From Ruminococcus hominis (GTDB taxonomy: Bacteria > Bacillota > Clostridia > Lachnospirales > Lachnospiraceae), in assembly GCF_014287355.1 (NCBI RefSeq), contig NZ_JACOPE010000001.1, positions 2,604,001-2,668,000 on the forward strand: a DNA stretch of 64,000 bases, given 5' to 3'. The position numbers and the translations under genes were made by a program. This document shows, piece by piece, positions 44,337 to 53,679 of the stretch (position 1 is its first letter; each line of letters begins with the position of its first letter). Below the pieces are notes generated by a model that did no database searches, was not told the origin of the DNA, and worked only from the letters and a program-made list of their open reading frames with translations.

Positions 44337-45254
44337 TTACGGCAATTTATTTCCTGCTGCCATGTACAATGCATACCATTCTTCTCTTGTAAGACGTATC
44401 TCTGAAGCTTTACTGATCTGTGCGATTCTGTCTTTGTTTGTAGTCCCGACAATTGTCTGGATTCCTGCCGGATGACGCAATATCCATGCAACAGCGATTG
44501 CACTGTTTGTCACATTATACTTCTCTGCAAGATTATCAATTACCTTGTTTAATTCTGCAAATTTTTCATTTCCTAAAAAGATTCCTTCAAACATACCATA
44601 TTGGAACGGAGACCAGGCCTGGATCGTAATATCTTTTAAACGGCAATATTCTAAAACTCCTCCATCACGATTGATTCCACTATCATTATACATATTTGCA
44701 TTGATCCCGGAATTAATCATCGGACAGTGTGCGATACTAAGCTGCAGCTGGTTGATAAGTAACGGCTCATCACAATATTTACTAAGAAGCTCCATCTGCA
44801 TTGGTGTCTGATTGCTCACTCCGAAATGACGTACTTTTCCACTTTCTTTTAATATACGAAATGCATCTGCAACTTCTTCTGGTTCCATCAAAGCATCTGG
44901 ACGATGTAATAATAAGATATCAAGATACTCCGTATTTAAACGTTTTAAAATGCCATCTACGGAATTTAAAATATGTTCTTTCGAAAAATCAAATGCTATT
45001 CCCGGTCGGATAGAACATTTTGACTGAAGGATTATTTTTTCTCTCAACGATGATGTCAGTACCTGTCCAAATAATTCTTCACATCTTCCTTTCCCATAAA
45101 TATCTGCATGATCAAAAAAGTTTATCCCATGTTCTAATGCAGTATTTACCCAGCCTTTCACTGCATCTGCATTTTCTAATTCTACAATTCGCATACATCC
45201 CATGCCTATTTCAGGAATGCTTAAGTTTGTGTTGTTCAAAGTTATTGTTTTCAT
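44337..45254 (-). CDS. Aldo/keto reductase
   Basis: The ATG at 45254 follows AAGGAGG by six bases; the frame is open further upstream without support. The 305-residue NADPH-dependent barrel has FFDHADIYGKG (Asp and catalytic Tyr), LQSKCS (Lys), LLLHRPDAL (His) and the late cofactor segment GTTNKDRIAQI. It resembles the YdhF-like group. The gene is 27 bases after sdaAA, so it may be co-transcribed with serine dehydratase; its substrate is unknown. Confidence 0.92.
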   Translation of the reverse strand: MKTITLNNTNLSIPEIGMGCMRIVELENADAVKGWVNTALEHGINFFDHADIYGKGRCEELFGQVLTSSLREKIILQSKCSIRPGIAFDFSKEHILNSVDGILKRLNTEYLDILLLHRPDALMEPEEVADAFRILKESGKVRHFGVSNQTPMQMELLSKYCDEPLLINQLQLSIAHCPMINSGINANMYNDSGINRDGGVLEYCRLKDITIQAWSPFQYGMFEGIFLGNEKFAELNKVIDNLAEKYNVTNSAIAVAWILRHPAGIQTIVGTTNKDRIAQISKASEIRLTREEWYALYMAAGNKLP

Positions 45255-45280
45255 GTTAATTCCTCCTTGTATTTGAATAA

Positions 45281-46150
45281 TTAATGGCATAAATGACATG
45301 CTTCGCATGCTGATGGTGTTGCAGCACAACCACCCAAAGCCGTTTCCCTTAGTTCTGCCGGAAGCCGTTTTCCAACCTTATACATTGCCTCGAGCATCTC
45401 ATCGAAAGGAATGAGCTGTGGTACACCTGCAAGGGTCATTTCTGTAGCAATAAGTGCATTGGCAACCCCTGCTGCATTACGGTTCTGACATGGATATTCT
45501 ACAAGTCCTCCGACAGGATCACAGACCAGACCTAACATATTCATAAGAACAGTAGATGCTGCGTCCAGACATTGTTTTGGTGTCCCATCCATTAATTCAA
45601 CTGCTGCTGAAGCAGCCATAGCTGATGCAATTCCGACTTCTGCCTGACAGCCGCCGACAGCACCTGCAACCGTTGCATTTCGCATAGCAAGGTAACCGAC
45701 GGCACCTGCATTAAACAAAGCCTGACGAATTGCTTCGTCTGATATTTCATATACTTTTTGAAATGCCAGAAGAAGTCCCGGAACAATACCTGCGGATCCG
45801 GCAGTAGGGGATGCAACGATCAGACCCATAGACGCATTTGTCTCCAATGTTGCCATGGCATAGATCATCGCTTTTTCCAATAGTTCTCCACAAAGGCCTC
45901 CCCCACTTGCAAAGTGTTCTGAGAGTTTTTTTGATTCTCCTCCGATAAGACCTCCCATTGATCTGATTGGGTGTTGTATAGGAGAACATGCTGCCTCCTT
46001 CATAATCTCAAGGACACGAGCCATTTTTTTATCTGTTTCCGCAGCATCACGTTCTCCAACCTGAATTTCCCTTTGACGCATAATCTCGGAGATTGGTAAA
46101 TTTTGTTCTTCGCATAATCTAAGAAGCTCTTTTGCATTTTTAAAGTCCAT
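45281..46150 (-). CDS. sdaAA: L-serine dehydratase, iron-sulfur type, alpha subunit
   Basis: The 289-residue subunit has ASPTAGSAGIVPGLLLAF, GCQAEVGIASAMAA, LVCDPVGGLVEYPCQNRNA and the cysteine-rich tail GGCAATPSACEACHLCH. These contain the cysteines of the 4Fe-4S cluster of the anaerobic two-subunit enzyme. With the beta subunit it deaminates L-serine to pyruvate. It follows sdaAB by about 20 bases. Confidence 0.96.
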   Translation of the reverse strand: MDFKNAKELLRLCEEQNLPISEIMRQREIQVGERDAAETDKKMARVLEIMKEAACSPIQHPIRSMGGLIGGESKKLSEHFASGGGLCGELLEKAMIYAMATLETNASMGLIVASPTAGSAGIVPGLLLAFQKVYEISDEAIRQALFNAGAVGYLAMRNATVAGAVGGCQAEVGIASAMAASAAVELMDGTPKQCLDAASTVLMNMLGLVCDPVGGLVEYPCQNRNAAGVANALIATEMTLAGVPQLIPFDEMLEAMYKVGKRLPAELRETALGGCAATPSACEACHLCH

Positions 46151-46173
46151 ACTTTTATTCTCCTTGATTTATA

Positions 46174-46842
46174 TTACATCTGTACAACCATAACGTCTTG
46201 TACATGTTTATTCTGCCGGATCGTATCTGCAATATCTTCCGGAAGTATACCGTCTGATTCCACAATCGTATATGCGGTATGACCTTTAGACTCACGGAAA
46301 AGTCTCATAAAAGCAATATTCACCTGTCTGTCACTGAGACATTTTGTAATATAAGCAACTACTCCCGGAACATCCTTCTGGATAACAATAGCTGCACTGT
46401 ACTCACCTGTGAAATCTACATCGACTTGATTAATTTGGGAAATGCGGACTTTCCCGCCGCCGAGTGATTCGCCTCGGATTGTCATTTGCTGACCTGCCTG
46501 ATTCAACATAATGATATCCACTGTATTTGGGTAAATATCGGTTTCTTCTTCGTTAGGTGTAAATACATATTCCAATCCTTTTTCTGTTGCTATTTCAAAC
46601 GAATTGCGGATACGCATATCATCGGTAGAAAATCCCATAATCCCTCCGAGAAGTGCACGATCCGTACCATGTCCTTGATAAGTTTTTGCAAATGATCCAT
46701 AAAGGATAAATTCAATACGCTTTAAGGGACCTGTTATCATTTTTTGAGCAAGAAATGCAATACGTGCAGCACCTGCTGTATGTGAACTGGAAGGTCCGAT
46801 CATATTTGGCCCCATAACATCAAACACGCTGATAAAAGACAT
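46174..46842 (-). CDS. sdaAB: L-serine dehydratase, iron-sulfur type, beta subunit
   Basis: The start at the ATG 46842 (MSFISVFDVMGPNMIGPSSS) follows AGGAGG. The 222-residue subunit has the GPSSSHTAGAARIA motif, HGTDRALLGGIMG, and a C-terminal ACT domain (about 148-222; GVVAYITKCLSDRQVNIAFM) that probably senses serine. It is the first gene of the serine dehydratase operon. Confidence 0.96.
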   Translation of the reverse strand: MSFISVFDVMGPNMIGPSSSHTAGAARIAFLAQKMITGPLKRIEFILYGSFAKTYQGHGTDRALLGGIMGFSTDDMRIRNSFEIATEKGLEYVFTPNEEETDIYPNTVDIIMLNQAGQQMTIRGESLGGGKVRISQINQVDVDFTGEYSAAIVIQKDVPGVVAYITKCLSDRQVNIAFMRLFRESKGHTAYTIVESDGILPEDIADTIRQNKHVQDVMVVQM

Positions 46843-46969
46843 CTTTATGCCTCCTGTAAAATTTTTATTTATAAAAAATTTTACCATAAATATGATTTAA
46901 AACAAGGTCGTTCTAATAAGTAAAAAATAAAATATAAGAATATAAATGAGAAAAATTATCAAAAATCAG

Positions 46970-47023
46970 TTCACTTTTAGAAAAAAGATGATATAATTGA
47001 GAAAAAGTTAACAACAACTAACT
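46970..47023 (+). promoter_or_regulatory. feoB promoter and putative iron-repressor site
   Basis: TTCACT (46970-46975) and TATAAT (46992-46997) are 16 bases apart. AGTTA (47006-47010) and TAACT (47019-47023) form a symmetric pair over the expected transcription start, a good place for a DtxR/IdeR-type repressor. The site identity is inference. Confidence 0.5.
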
Positions 47024-47047
47024 AAAATAAAAGGATGAACATAAGAC

Positions 47048-49384
47048 ATGACATTAAAAGAACTAGAAATTGGTAAGAGCGCAGTCATTAACAATGTCGG
47101 CGGCGAGGGTGCGCTTCGTCAGCATTTCCTCGATATGGGAATGATTCCTGGAGCTGAAGTAACCGTAGTAAAGCTGGCTCCGATGGGAGACCCGATGGAA
47201 CTTCAGATTCATGGCTATGAGCTGACACTTCGACTTGCAGAGGCGGCTCAAATAGAAATTGAAGAAATCAAAGAAAGAAGTCAGAAGCATAAACGAATTG
47301 AAAGTGTTAAAGATTCAGCACATCCCGGACTTGGCGAAGAAGGAAAATACCATTCCAAAGAAGATGAAAATCCATTACCCGACGGCACAATGCTGACTTA
47401 TGCATTAGTTGGAAATCAGAATTGTGGAAAGACAACACTGTTTAATCAACTGACCGGTTCTAACCAGCATGTAGGAAACTTCCCAGGGGTAACAGTAGAT
47501 CGAAAGTCCGGCTCAATAAAAGGATATCCAAATACAGAAGTTACCGATTTACCTGGAATTTATTCCATGTCCCCATACAGCAGTGAAGAAATTGTTTCCC
47601 GCAATTTTGTATTGGATGAAAAACCGAAGGCAATTATTAATATTTTGGATGCCACAAATATTGAACGAAATTTATATCTAACAATGCAGTTGCTTGAAAT
47701 GGATATTCCTATGGTTGTCGCATTAAATATGATGGATGAAGTAATCGGAAATCAAGGTGCGATCGATGTCAATGGAATGGAAGCCTTATTAGGTGTCCCT
47801 GTAGTTCCTATTTCAGCCGCCAAAAATGAGGGTGTAAATGAGTTGATAAAGCATGCGATCCATATTGCAAAATATCAGGAGCATCCGCTTAGACAGGATT
47901 TCTGTGATAAGACAGACCATGATGGCTCTGTGCATCGATGTATTCATGCAGTCATTCATTTGATTGAAGATCATGCCGAAGCCGCAAATATTCCTGTACG
48001 TTTTGCGGCAACAAAAGCAATCGAGGGTGATCCTCTGATTTTGGAAAAGTTAAAATTAGACCAAAACGAAACTGAAATGTTGGAACATATCGTTCAACAA
48101 ATGGAAACTGAGCGTGAAGTAGACAGATGTGCAGCGATTGCTGATATGCGATTTGACTTTATTGAGCGTTTGTGCGAACAGACTGTTATAAAACCTAAAG
48201 AAAGCAAAGAACGTATCCGAAGTGAAAAAATTGACCGTATCCTAACTGGAAAATATACAGCGATTCCTTGTTTTATCGGAATCATGGTACTTGTATTTTA
48301 CTTGACATTTAACGTAATCGGTGCATGGCTGCAAGGGATATTGGAGCTTGGTATTAACAAAATTTCAGCTCTTGTAGATGCAGCATTAACTGCAGGCCAT
48401 GTCAATAATGCAATCCACAGCCTTGTAATCGATGGAATCTTTACAGGTGTTGGAAGCGTACTAAGTTTCCTTCCGATCATTGTAACCTTGTTCTTCTTCC
48501 TTTCTTTAATGGAAGACAGTGGCTATATAGCACGTGTTGCATTTGTAATGGACAAATTATTGCGTAAAATCGGACTTTCTGGACGAAGCATTGTACCAAT
48601 GCTTATCGGCTTTGGCTGTACAGTTCCGGCAGTTATGGCAACTCGTACATTAACAAGTGAGCGTGATCGTAAAATGACGATTTTGCTGACTCCTTTCATG
48701 AGCTGTACTGCGAAATTGCCAATTTATTCCTTTTTTGTAAGCGTATTTTTCCCAGGAAAAGGTGGATTTATCATGGCCGGCTTATATCTGTTAGGCATTG
48801 TAGTCGGAATCCTGATAGCACTTTTATACAATGGAACATTATTTAAAGGAGAACCGGTTCCGTTTGTAATGGAGCTGCCAAATTACCGCTTACCAGGAGC
48901 AAAAAACGTAATGCAATTATTATGGGAAAAAGCAAAAGATTTCCTACAGCGCGCATTTACTGTAATCTTGTTGGCAACAATTGTCGTATGGTTCCTGCAA
49001 AGCTTTAACGTTCACTTGAATCTTGTAAATGATTCTGCAGACAGTATGCTGGCGATTATCGCTGGATGGCTTGTACCATTATTCAAACCGCTCGGCATGG
49101 GAGATTGGCGCATTTGTACTGCATTAATCAGCGGATTTATGGCCAAAGAAAGTGTTGTATCAACATTAGGTGTATTGTTCGGAGGAAGTATTAGCACAGT
49201 ATTATCGTCAGCAACTGCTGCCTCCATCCTTGTATTCAGTCTGTTGTATACACCATGTGTAGCCGCAATTGCTTCTGTCAAAAGAGAACTTGGCAGCAGA
49301 TGGGCAGTCGGCGTTGTAATCTGGCAGTGTGTAATTGCCTGGGTTGCTGCATGGATCGTACATGTGATTGGAATGGTAATTTAG
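47048..49384 (+). CDS. feoB: FeoA-FeoB fusion, ferrous iron transporter
   Basis: The 778-residue protein joins a FeoA-like SH3 domain (1-75; LDMGMIPGAEVTVVKLAPMGDP) through a charged linker (75-115) to FeoB. The G domain has P-loop GNQNCGKTT (122-130), G3 DLPG (167-170) and NMMD. The membrane part (about 400-778) contains two gate repeats with GFGCTVPAVMATRTL, SCTAKLPIY, and FMAKESVVSTLG near the end. It imports Fe(II). It appears to be transcribed alone from the promoter at 46970-46997 and ends at a large hairpin. Confidence 0.95.
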   Translation: MTLKELEIGKSAVINNVGGEGALRQHFLDMGMIPGAEVTVVKLAPMGDPMELQIHGYELTLRLAEAAQIEIEEIKERSQKHKRIESVKDSAHPGLGEEGKYHSKEDENPLPDGTMLTYALVGNQNCGKTTLFNQLTGSNQHVGNFPGVTVDRKSGSIKGYPNTEVTDLPGIYSMSPYSSEEIVSRNFVLDEKPKAIINILDATNIERNLYLTMQLLEMDIPMVVALNMMDEVIGNQGAIDVNGMEALLGVPVVPISAAKNEGVNELIKHAIHIAKYQEHPLRQDFCDKTDHDGSVHRCIHAVIHLIEDHAEAANIPVRFAATKAIEGDPLILEKLKLDQNETEMLEHIVQQMETEREVDRCAAIADMRFDFIERLCEQTVIKPKESKERIRSEKIDRILTGKYTAIPCFIGIMVLVFYLTFNVIGAWLQGILELGINKISALVDAALTAGHVNNAIHSLVIDGIFTGVGSVLSFLPIIVTLFFFLSLMEDSGYIARVAFVMDKLLRKIGLSGRSIVPMLIGFGCTVPAVMATRTLTSERDRKMTILLTPFMSCTAKLPIYSFFVSVFFPGKGGFIMAGLYLLGIVVGILIALLYNGTLFKGEPVPFVMELPNYRLPGAKNVMQLLWEKAKDFLQRAFTVILLATIVVWFLQSFNVHLNLVNDSADSMLAIIAGWLVPLFKPLGMGDWRICTALISGFMAKESVVSTLGVLFGGSISTVLSSATAASILVFSLLYTPCVAAIASVKRELGSRWAVGVVIWQCVIAWVAAWIVHVIGMVI

Positions 49385-49400
49385 AGCCTGGAAGAACCAT

Positions 49401-49460
49401 TTGGGGACGGGGGTTAATGGCTTTTTGCTACGCAAAAAAGCCATTAACCCCCGTCCCCAA
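49401..49460. repeat. Large palindrome between feoB and the GDSL gene (REP-like)
   Basis: Arms of about 28 bp, TTGGGGACGGGGGTTAATGG... and its complement, around a TAC loop, with one A/T length difference. Two further partial copies of GTCCCCAAC-GGCTCTCC follow at 49452-49489, the last ending at the stop of the GDSL gene. GGGGACGG words like this are, from memory, common near RAYT-type transposases in Firmicutes. The hairpin can also end both convergent transcripts. Confidence 0.7.
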
Positions 49461-49492
49461 CTGGCTCTCCCGTCCCCAACCGGCTCTCCAAC

Positions 49493-50164
49493 TTATAGAT
49501 ACTTCTTAAGATTCTCTAAAACACACCTATACGCATTTGCATACATATGTACACCTTCTATCGTATACTCCTCTTTTAAATTTCCATTTGCATCTGTCAA
49601 TCCATTATTCACATCGATATATGTATAGCCAAATTTATCGGCCAGTTTTTTGACTTCTTCGTTAGCTATCGGTATATTTGTATTATTTCGATTTTTAAAC
49701 ATCGTTCTACCCCATTCCCCCTCTGGCAACGGAGCATCCTCTTTTACAGGATAATATGCCATCATATACACCTGTGTTTCTGGCAATTTTTCTTTAATTT
49801 GCACCAGAATCTTCTCATAATTTGTTATGGTATGTGTAAGTGCTTCCTCAAAAGAAATCGACGGATTACTAATATCATTTGTTCCAATATTAATAAAAAT
49901 CTTAGACGGCTCTGTACCAAACACCTGAACATCCATGTTTTCTAACATATCATCTGTTGTGAACCCGCCAACTCCGCGGTTGTAAATAATATAATCCATT
50001 TTCTCAGTCATTAACAATTCGTTTATCGGAAACTGTTCCATCAATGATGACCCTGTAAAAAGGATTTGTCCCTTTACAACCGTTTCATTTAAAATACGGT
50101 ATTTGTCAATTTTATCTTTCTGCTCCTTCTTAAAAAAACCTTGAATCACATCTAACTCACTCAT
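49493..50164 (-). CDS. GDSL/SGNH-type esterase
   Basis: The 223-residue protein has the SGNH blocks: block I FTGSSLMEQFP (nucleophile Ser near 39), block II NRGVGGFTTDDM, block III NIGTNDIS and block V EGVHMYANAYR with the Asp/His pair replaced by E-GVH. No signal peptide is visible, so it is a cytoplasmic hydrolase, perhaps deacetylating a small molecule or sugar. It overlaps the MATE transporter gene by eight bases, so they are co-expressed. Confidence 0.88.
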   Translation of the reverse strand: MSELDVIQGFFKKEQKDKIDKYRILNETVVKGQILFTGSSLMEQFPINELLMTEKMDYIIYNRGVGGFTTDDMLENMDVQVFGTEPSKIFINIGTNDISNPSISFEEALTHTITNYEKILVQIKEKLPETQVYMMAYYPVKEDAPLPEGEWGRTMFKNRNNTNIPIANEEVKKLADKFGYTYIDVNNGLTDANGNLKEEYTIEGVHMYANAYRCVLENLKKYL

Positions 50165-51530
50165 AATTTTCCTCCTTCATTTTCTTTAACTCCGGCATCA
50201 CAATTGCCAGCATTGTAATAAAACACAAACTTCCTCCAATTACATTTGATATCGGTTCTGCTAAAAACACACCTCTTGTTCCCATGTGAAATGTATATGG
50301 AAACAAATATGTTAATGGCACGACTATAAATACTTTTCTAAGTAACGAAAAGAAGATTGCCTGTTTCTTTTTATTTAATGATTTAAATACCGTCTGTCCA
50401 ATATATTGCAGATCCATAAATATAAATGCTGCAAAATACAACTTCAATGCTTCTACGGCATCTACCAGTAATTCTTTATCCGAACTGAAAATTCCGATTA
50501 AAAATTCCGGTGCAAAAATAATCACACTCCAAATGATTGCCGTATAAATAAGAATCATACAAGTCATTACTCTAATTGCTTTTCTAACACGTTTTGGACG
50601 CTGTGCTCCATAATTGTAGCTTAAAATTGGAGAGGTTCCTTCATTCATAGCATAAATTGGTGTCTCTACCATCTGCCGGATGCTTGATACAATTGTCATC
50701 ACTGATATATAAACATCCCCTCCGATACCTGACAGCACACTGTTGCAACATATTGTTACTAAACTATTTGTCAGCTGCATAATAAATCCTGCACTACCAA
50801 GACTCACGATATTTTTTGCATCTGCTCCACATACTTTCCATTCTGCCTTGGAGAGCATTCGAACTTTTAGCTCCGATTTCTTTCTTAAAAAATAAAATAC
50901 ATATGCTGCTGATAAAGTCTGTGAAATAATCGTTGCAATTGCAGCTCCTTGTATTCCTAAATGCAATCCAAATATAAATAATGGATCCAAAATTAAATTG
51001 GCAACTGCTCCAATTGTTACAGACAGCATGCCTGATGTAGCATAACCTTGTGCATTAATAAACGGATTCATCCCTGTTGCAATCATGGATGGTACTGTTC
51101 CTATCAGATAAATCATCATATATGGATACGCATAAGATAACCCTTCCTCTGATGCACCAAATAATACCAGTATCGGACTTGCAAACAACATGCCGATTAC
51201 CATCAATACCACTCCACAAATGCACATCATTGAAAATGATGTATTCATAATTGTTTCAGCCTTTTTTGTATCTCCTTTTCCTCTATTAATAGAAAATAAA
51301 GGGGCACCGCCACTTCCGAACAAGTTACTGAATGCTGTGATAATCACAATAATTGGAAAACATAAGCCCACCGCTCCGAGTGCTGTTGTTCCGACTTCTG
51401 GAATTCTGGCAATGTAAATTCGATCCACAATATTATACAAAAGACTCAATATCTGCGCCACCAGCATCGGTAAGGCCGCACCTAAAATATTTCCTGTAAT
51501 TGTTCCGTGTTCAAAATCAATTCGTTTCAT
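50157..51530 (-). CDS. MATE family efflux transporter
   Basis: The 457-residue protein has twelve predicted helices in the MATE pattern, with ARIPEVGTTALGAVGLCFPI and GSGGAPLFSINRGKGDTKKAE typical of the DinF/NorM-like group. It likely exports cationic or drug-like compounds using a cation gradient. It is divergent from a LysR regulator and followed by an overlapping esterase gene, hinting at joint handling of one compound. Confidence 0.92.
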   Translation of the reverse strand: MKRIDFEHGTITGNILGAALPMLVAQILSLLYNIVDRIYIARIPEVGTTALGAVGLCFPIIVIITAFSNLFGSGGAPLFSINRGKGDTKKAETIMNTSFSMMCICGVVLMVIGMLFASPILVLFGASEEGLSYAYPYMMIYLIGTVPSMIATGMNPFINAQGYATSGMLSVTIGAVANLILDPLFIFGLHLGIQGAAIATIISQTLSAAYVFYFLRKKSELKVRMLSKAEWKVCGADAKNIVSLGSAGFIMQLTNSLVTICCNSVLSGIGGDVYISVMTIVSSIRQMVETPIYAMNEGTSPILSYNYGAQRPKRVRKAIRVMTCMILIYTAIIWSVIIFAPEFLIGIFSSDKELLVDAVEALKLYFAAFIFMDLQYIGQTVFKSLNKKKQAIFFSLLRKVFIVVPLTYLFPYTFHMGTRGVFLAEPISNVIGGSLCFITMLAIVMPELKKMKEENYE

Positions 51531-51586
51531 ACTCTCATTCCTTTTTTGCTTTCTTTCCTTGACTCCAAGTATAACACAGATTAAAA

Positions 51587-51612
51587 TATATAAAAAATAT
51601 TGTTTTTATATA
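51587..51612. promoter_or_regulatory. Inverted repeat between MATE and LysR genes
   Basis: TATATAAAAA and TTTTTATATA flank ATATTG, about 55 bases from each start codon. A TATACT -10 for the MATE gene lies close by. The position suits a LysR-type operator, though A/T-rich symmetry can arise by chance. Confidence 0.4.
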
Positions 51613-51658
51613 GCAATGCAACAATATTTATATGCCTTTTTCAATAGGAGAAAATTAT

Positions 51659-52501
51659 ATGGAAATCAAACAATTAGAATACTTTCATGCAATTGTAGAT
51701 GAGGGAAATGTCAGTGCTGCCGCCAGAGCTCTGCACATGACACAACCACCATTAAGCTACCAGATGAAAATGCTGGAAGAAGAATTACAAGTACAGCTTT
51801 TTATCAGAGGTACAAAAAGAATTACTCTAACCGAAGCCGGTAAAGTGCTCTATGCCAGAGCCACCAGTCTGCTTACTATGACGGATATTACCAAACGTGA
51901 AGTAATTAAGGCAAGCCAGTCTGCTACTCTCCATATTGGTCTGACACCTTCCAGTGTTTCCATTATGTCTGATTACTTAGTTCGTTTTGCTTCAAAATAT
52001 CCTGATATTCACTTTGATATACATGAAGGTTCTACATTCGCTTTAAAAAATGAATTAGAAAATGGCCTGGTAGATATTACAACACTTAGAACACCGATTG
52101 TGTTAAATGAATGCAACACCAGCGTTTTACTACAGGAGAATTTAGTAGCAATGGCAATCCCTGGCTTTTTTGATATTGGATATACAAATATTTCATTAAA
52201 AGAACTATCACAAAAATCCTTGATACTTTCTCATCGCTATCGCAAATATATTATATCTGCTTTTGAAGATAATGGATTAACTTGTGACATATACTGCGAA
52301 TGTGAAGATGCCAGAACCGCCATAACTTTGGCCGAACATGGTTTAGGGGTTGCCATCCTCCCTTCTTCCATGAGAGAACTCAACCCCTGTCTTTATGCTT
52401 ATTCTATTAAGGATACGAACCTCTCGACAGAAATTCTCCTTGCCTGGAGAGATGAGCGAATTCCGGTTGAGGTAGAAAAATTTTTATCTGAATTAAAATA
52501 A
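51659..52501 (+). CDS. LysR family transcriptional regulator
   Basis: The ATG at 51659 (MEIKQLEYFHAIVDEGNVS) after AATAGGAG is the family-typical start. The 280-residue protein has the winged helix-turn-helix (1-60; VSAAARALHMTQPPLSYQMK) and a C-terminal periplasmic-binding-like effector domain. It is divergent from the MATE-esterase pair and is its likely regulator. Confidence 0.93.
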   Translation: MEIKQLEYFHAIVDEGNVSAAARALHMTQPPLSYQMKMLEEELQVQLFIRGTKRITLTEAGKVLYARATSLLTMTDITKREVIKASQSATLHIGLTPSSVSIMSDYLVRFASKYPDIHFDIHEGSTFALKNELENGLVDITTLRTPIVLNECNTSVLLQENLVAMAIPGFFDIGYTNISLKELSQKSLILSHRYRKYIISAFEDNGLTCDIYCECEDARTAITLAEHGLGVAILPSSMRELNPCLYAYSIKDTNLSTEILLAWRDERIPVEVEKFLSELK

Positions 52502-52502
52502 C

Positions 52503-52700
52503 TTACAATTTCACGTCATTATGTTTTAAAATTTCTTTCACTTTTTCTTCTGTCATATCTGTAATCTTTGCAATTTCTACAAGAGGGTATCCTGAATTGC
52601 TCATATTTAATATGATTTTTCTTTTACCCTCCTGTAAAAGAAACTCTATTCTGTATTTGCACGACTGTGTTATAATATTTGCGAAAGGTGGAATTTTCAT
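52503..52700 (-). pseudogene. C-terminal relic of an Rpn-like nuclease gene
   Basis: A 65-codon reverse frame reads FLLQEGKRKIILNMSNSGYP and ends TDMTEEKVKEILKHN. The latter part resembles the C-terminal helix-turn-helix-like tail of Rpn-type proteins (EGK..II..M...G.....IAKIT-...V..IL). The N-terminal nuclease core is missing, and the front overlaps the promoter of the plus-strand gene. I regard it as a relic rather than a small gene. Confidence 0.5.
52668..52676 (+). promoter_or_regulatory. Extended -10 promoter of the membrane protein gene
   Basis: TGTTATAAT lies about 23 bases before the ATG at 52699. No good -35 is seen. Confidence 0.5.
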
Positions 52701-53484
52701 GAATACATACTATGCTACACATTATTTTAATTTCAAAAATATTGGAGTCTACCTGCTAGCCTCTCTTCTGGGACTTATCATTGTAATTACAATTGTCCTA
52801 TGCATTGCTAAATTGCAAATGCATAAAAAGTTGCAAGATGATTCTTTAACTACTCGTAAAATACGTCGTTTAAATCGCGAACATCAGGCGAAAGAGCTCA
52901 CTATTATCGAAAGTTTTTTTGAAATGGTATTTGCCAGCACTTCAATTCTCATCTTTTTATCATTATACTATATTCTTGATGAGCGAATTCCTGCAGTCTC
53001 TGTGTATTGGGAAAAATACCAGGATTTATTGTTGTTGCTGTTTCTCTGCTTCTCTGTCATCCTAAACGGATGGCTTGATATTGTACTTGTTCCTCTGGAA
53101 GAACTTGATTCCGATCAGAAGGCTTCCATACGTCTGGTTTCAACCTTCTATATTATATTGATTTTGCTATACATCAAATTCATTTACAATGATGATAACT
53201 ATGATTCACTCATGATGTATTTTATTACACTCGCAGTCGGTCGTTTTATATACTTCGATTTTACAATGCACGATTTTTTAAGTACGATACACGGTTTTGT
53301 CCAACAACTTCCTCTACTGATATTAATGGGAGCATATTCTGGTTTCATTTGCTGGTTCGGGTTTTACAGTGGATTCCTACTCACATCAAATGGAGTAATT
53401 GTCAGTACTTTACTGGCACATTTATTTATGATCTGTTCTATCTATATTTTAGATAAAACAAAAGTTTTCCGACTCCTCTTGTAA
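52699..53484 (+). CDS. Polytopic membrane protein of unknown function
   Basis: The ATG at 52699 (MNTYYATHYFNFKNIG) follows GAAAGGTGG and an extended -10 promoter; the longer open frame upstream would run through the promoter. The 261-residue product has about seven hydrophobic helices (near residues 16-38, 72-95, 108-126, 150-170, 175-195, 205-228, 235-252) and a basic loop (TTRKIRRLNREHQAKE). I recognise no family. It stands alone between a LysR gene and the L25 gene. Confidence 0.8.
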   Translation: MNTYYATHYFNFKNIGVYLLASLLGLIIVITIVLCIAKLQMHKKLQDDSLTTRKIRRLNREHQAKELTIIESFFEMVFASTSILIFLSLYYILDERIPAVSVYWEKYQDLLLLLFLCFSVILNGWLDIVLVPLEELDSDQKASIRLVSTFYIILILLYIKFIYNDDNYDSLMMYFITLAVGRFIYFDFTMHDFLSTIHGFVQQLPLLILMGAYSGFICWFGFYSGFLLTSNGVIVSTLLAHLFMICSIYILDKTKVFRLLL

Positions 53485-53575
53485 GTTATTTTTAATTATT
53501 CACAGAGTTCACAAAATCATATTTGATTTTTCACATTTTCTTCACAGTTTTCCACGTTTTTCTCTTGACACGCGG

Positions 53576-53584
53576 TGCTATAAT
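53576..53584 (+). promoter_or_regulatory. Extended -10 promoter of the L25 gene
   Basis: TGCTATAAT lies about 95 bases before the L25 ATG. A TTGACA is nearby but only eight bases upstream of the -10, so it cannot serve as its -35. Confidence 0.45.
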
Positions 53585-53679
53585 AAAACTGTAACAAGGA
53601 AATAGAACTTAACAAAACCTACTTATAGAAAAAAGTTGAAGGCTGCTAAGCGTGATTCAGTATTTGGAGGAAAAGATAA

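Noticed and set aside
46941..46969. Fur box upstream of feoB
   Set aside because: AAAAATTATCA gives only a half match to the Fur consensus; the symmetric AGTTA/TAACT pair is a better candidate.
53565..53570. TTGACA as -35 box of the L25 promoter
   Set aside because: Only eight bases separate it from TATAAT, too few for sigma-A.
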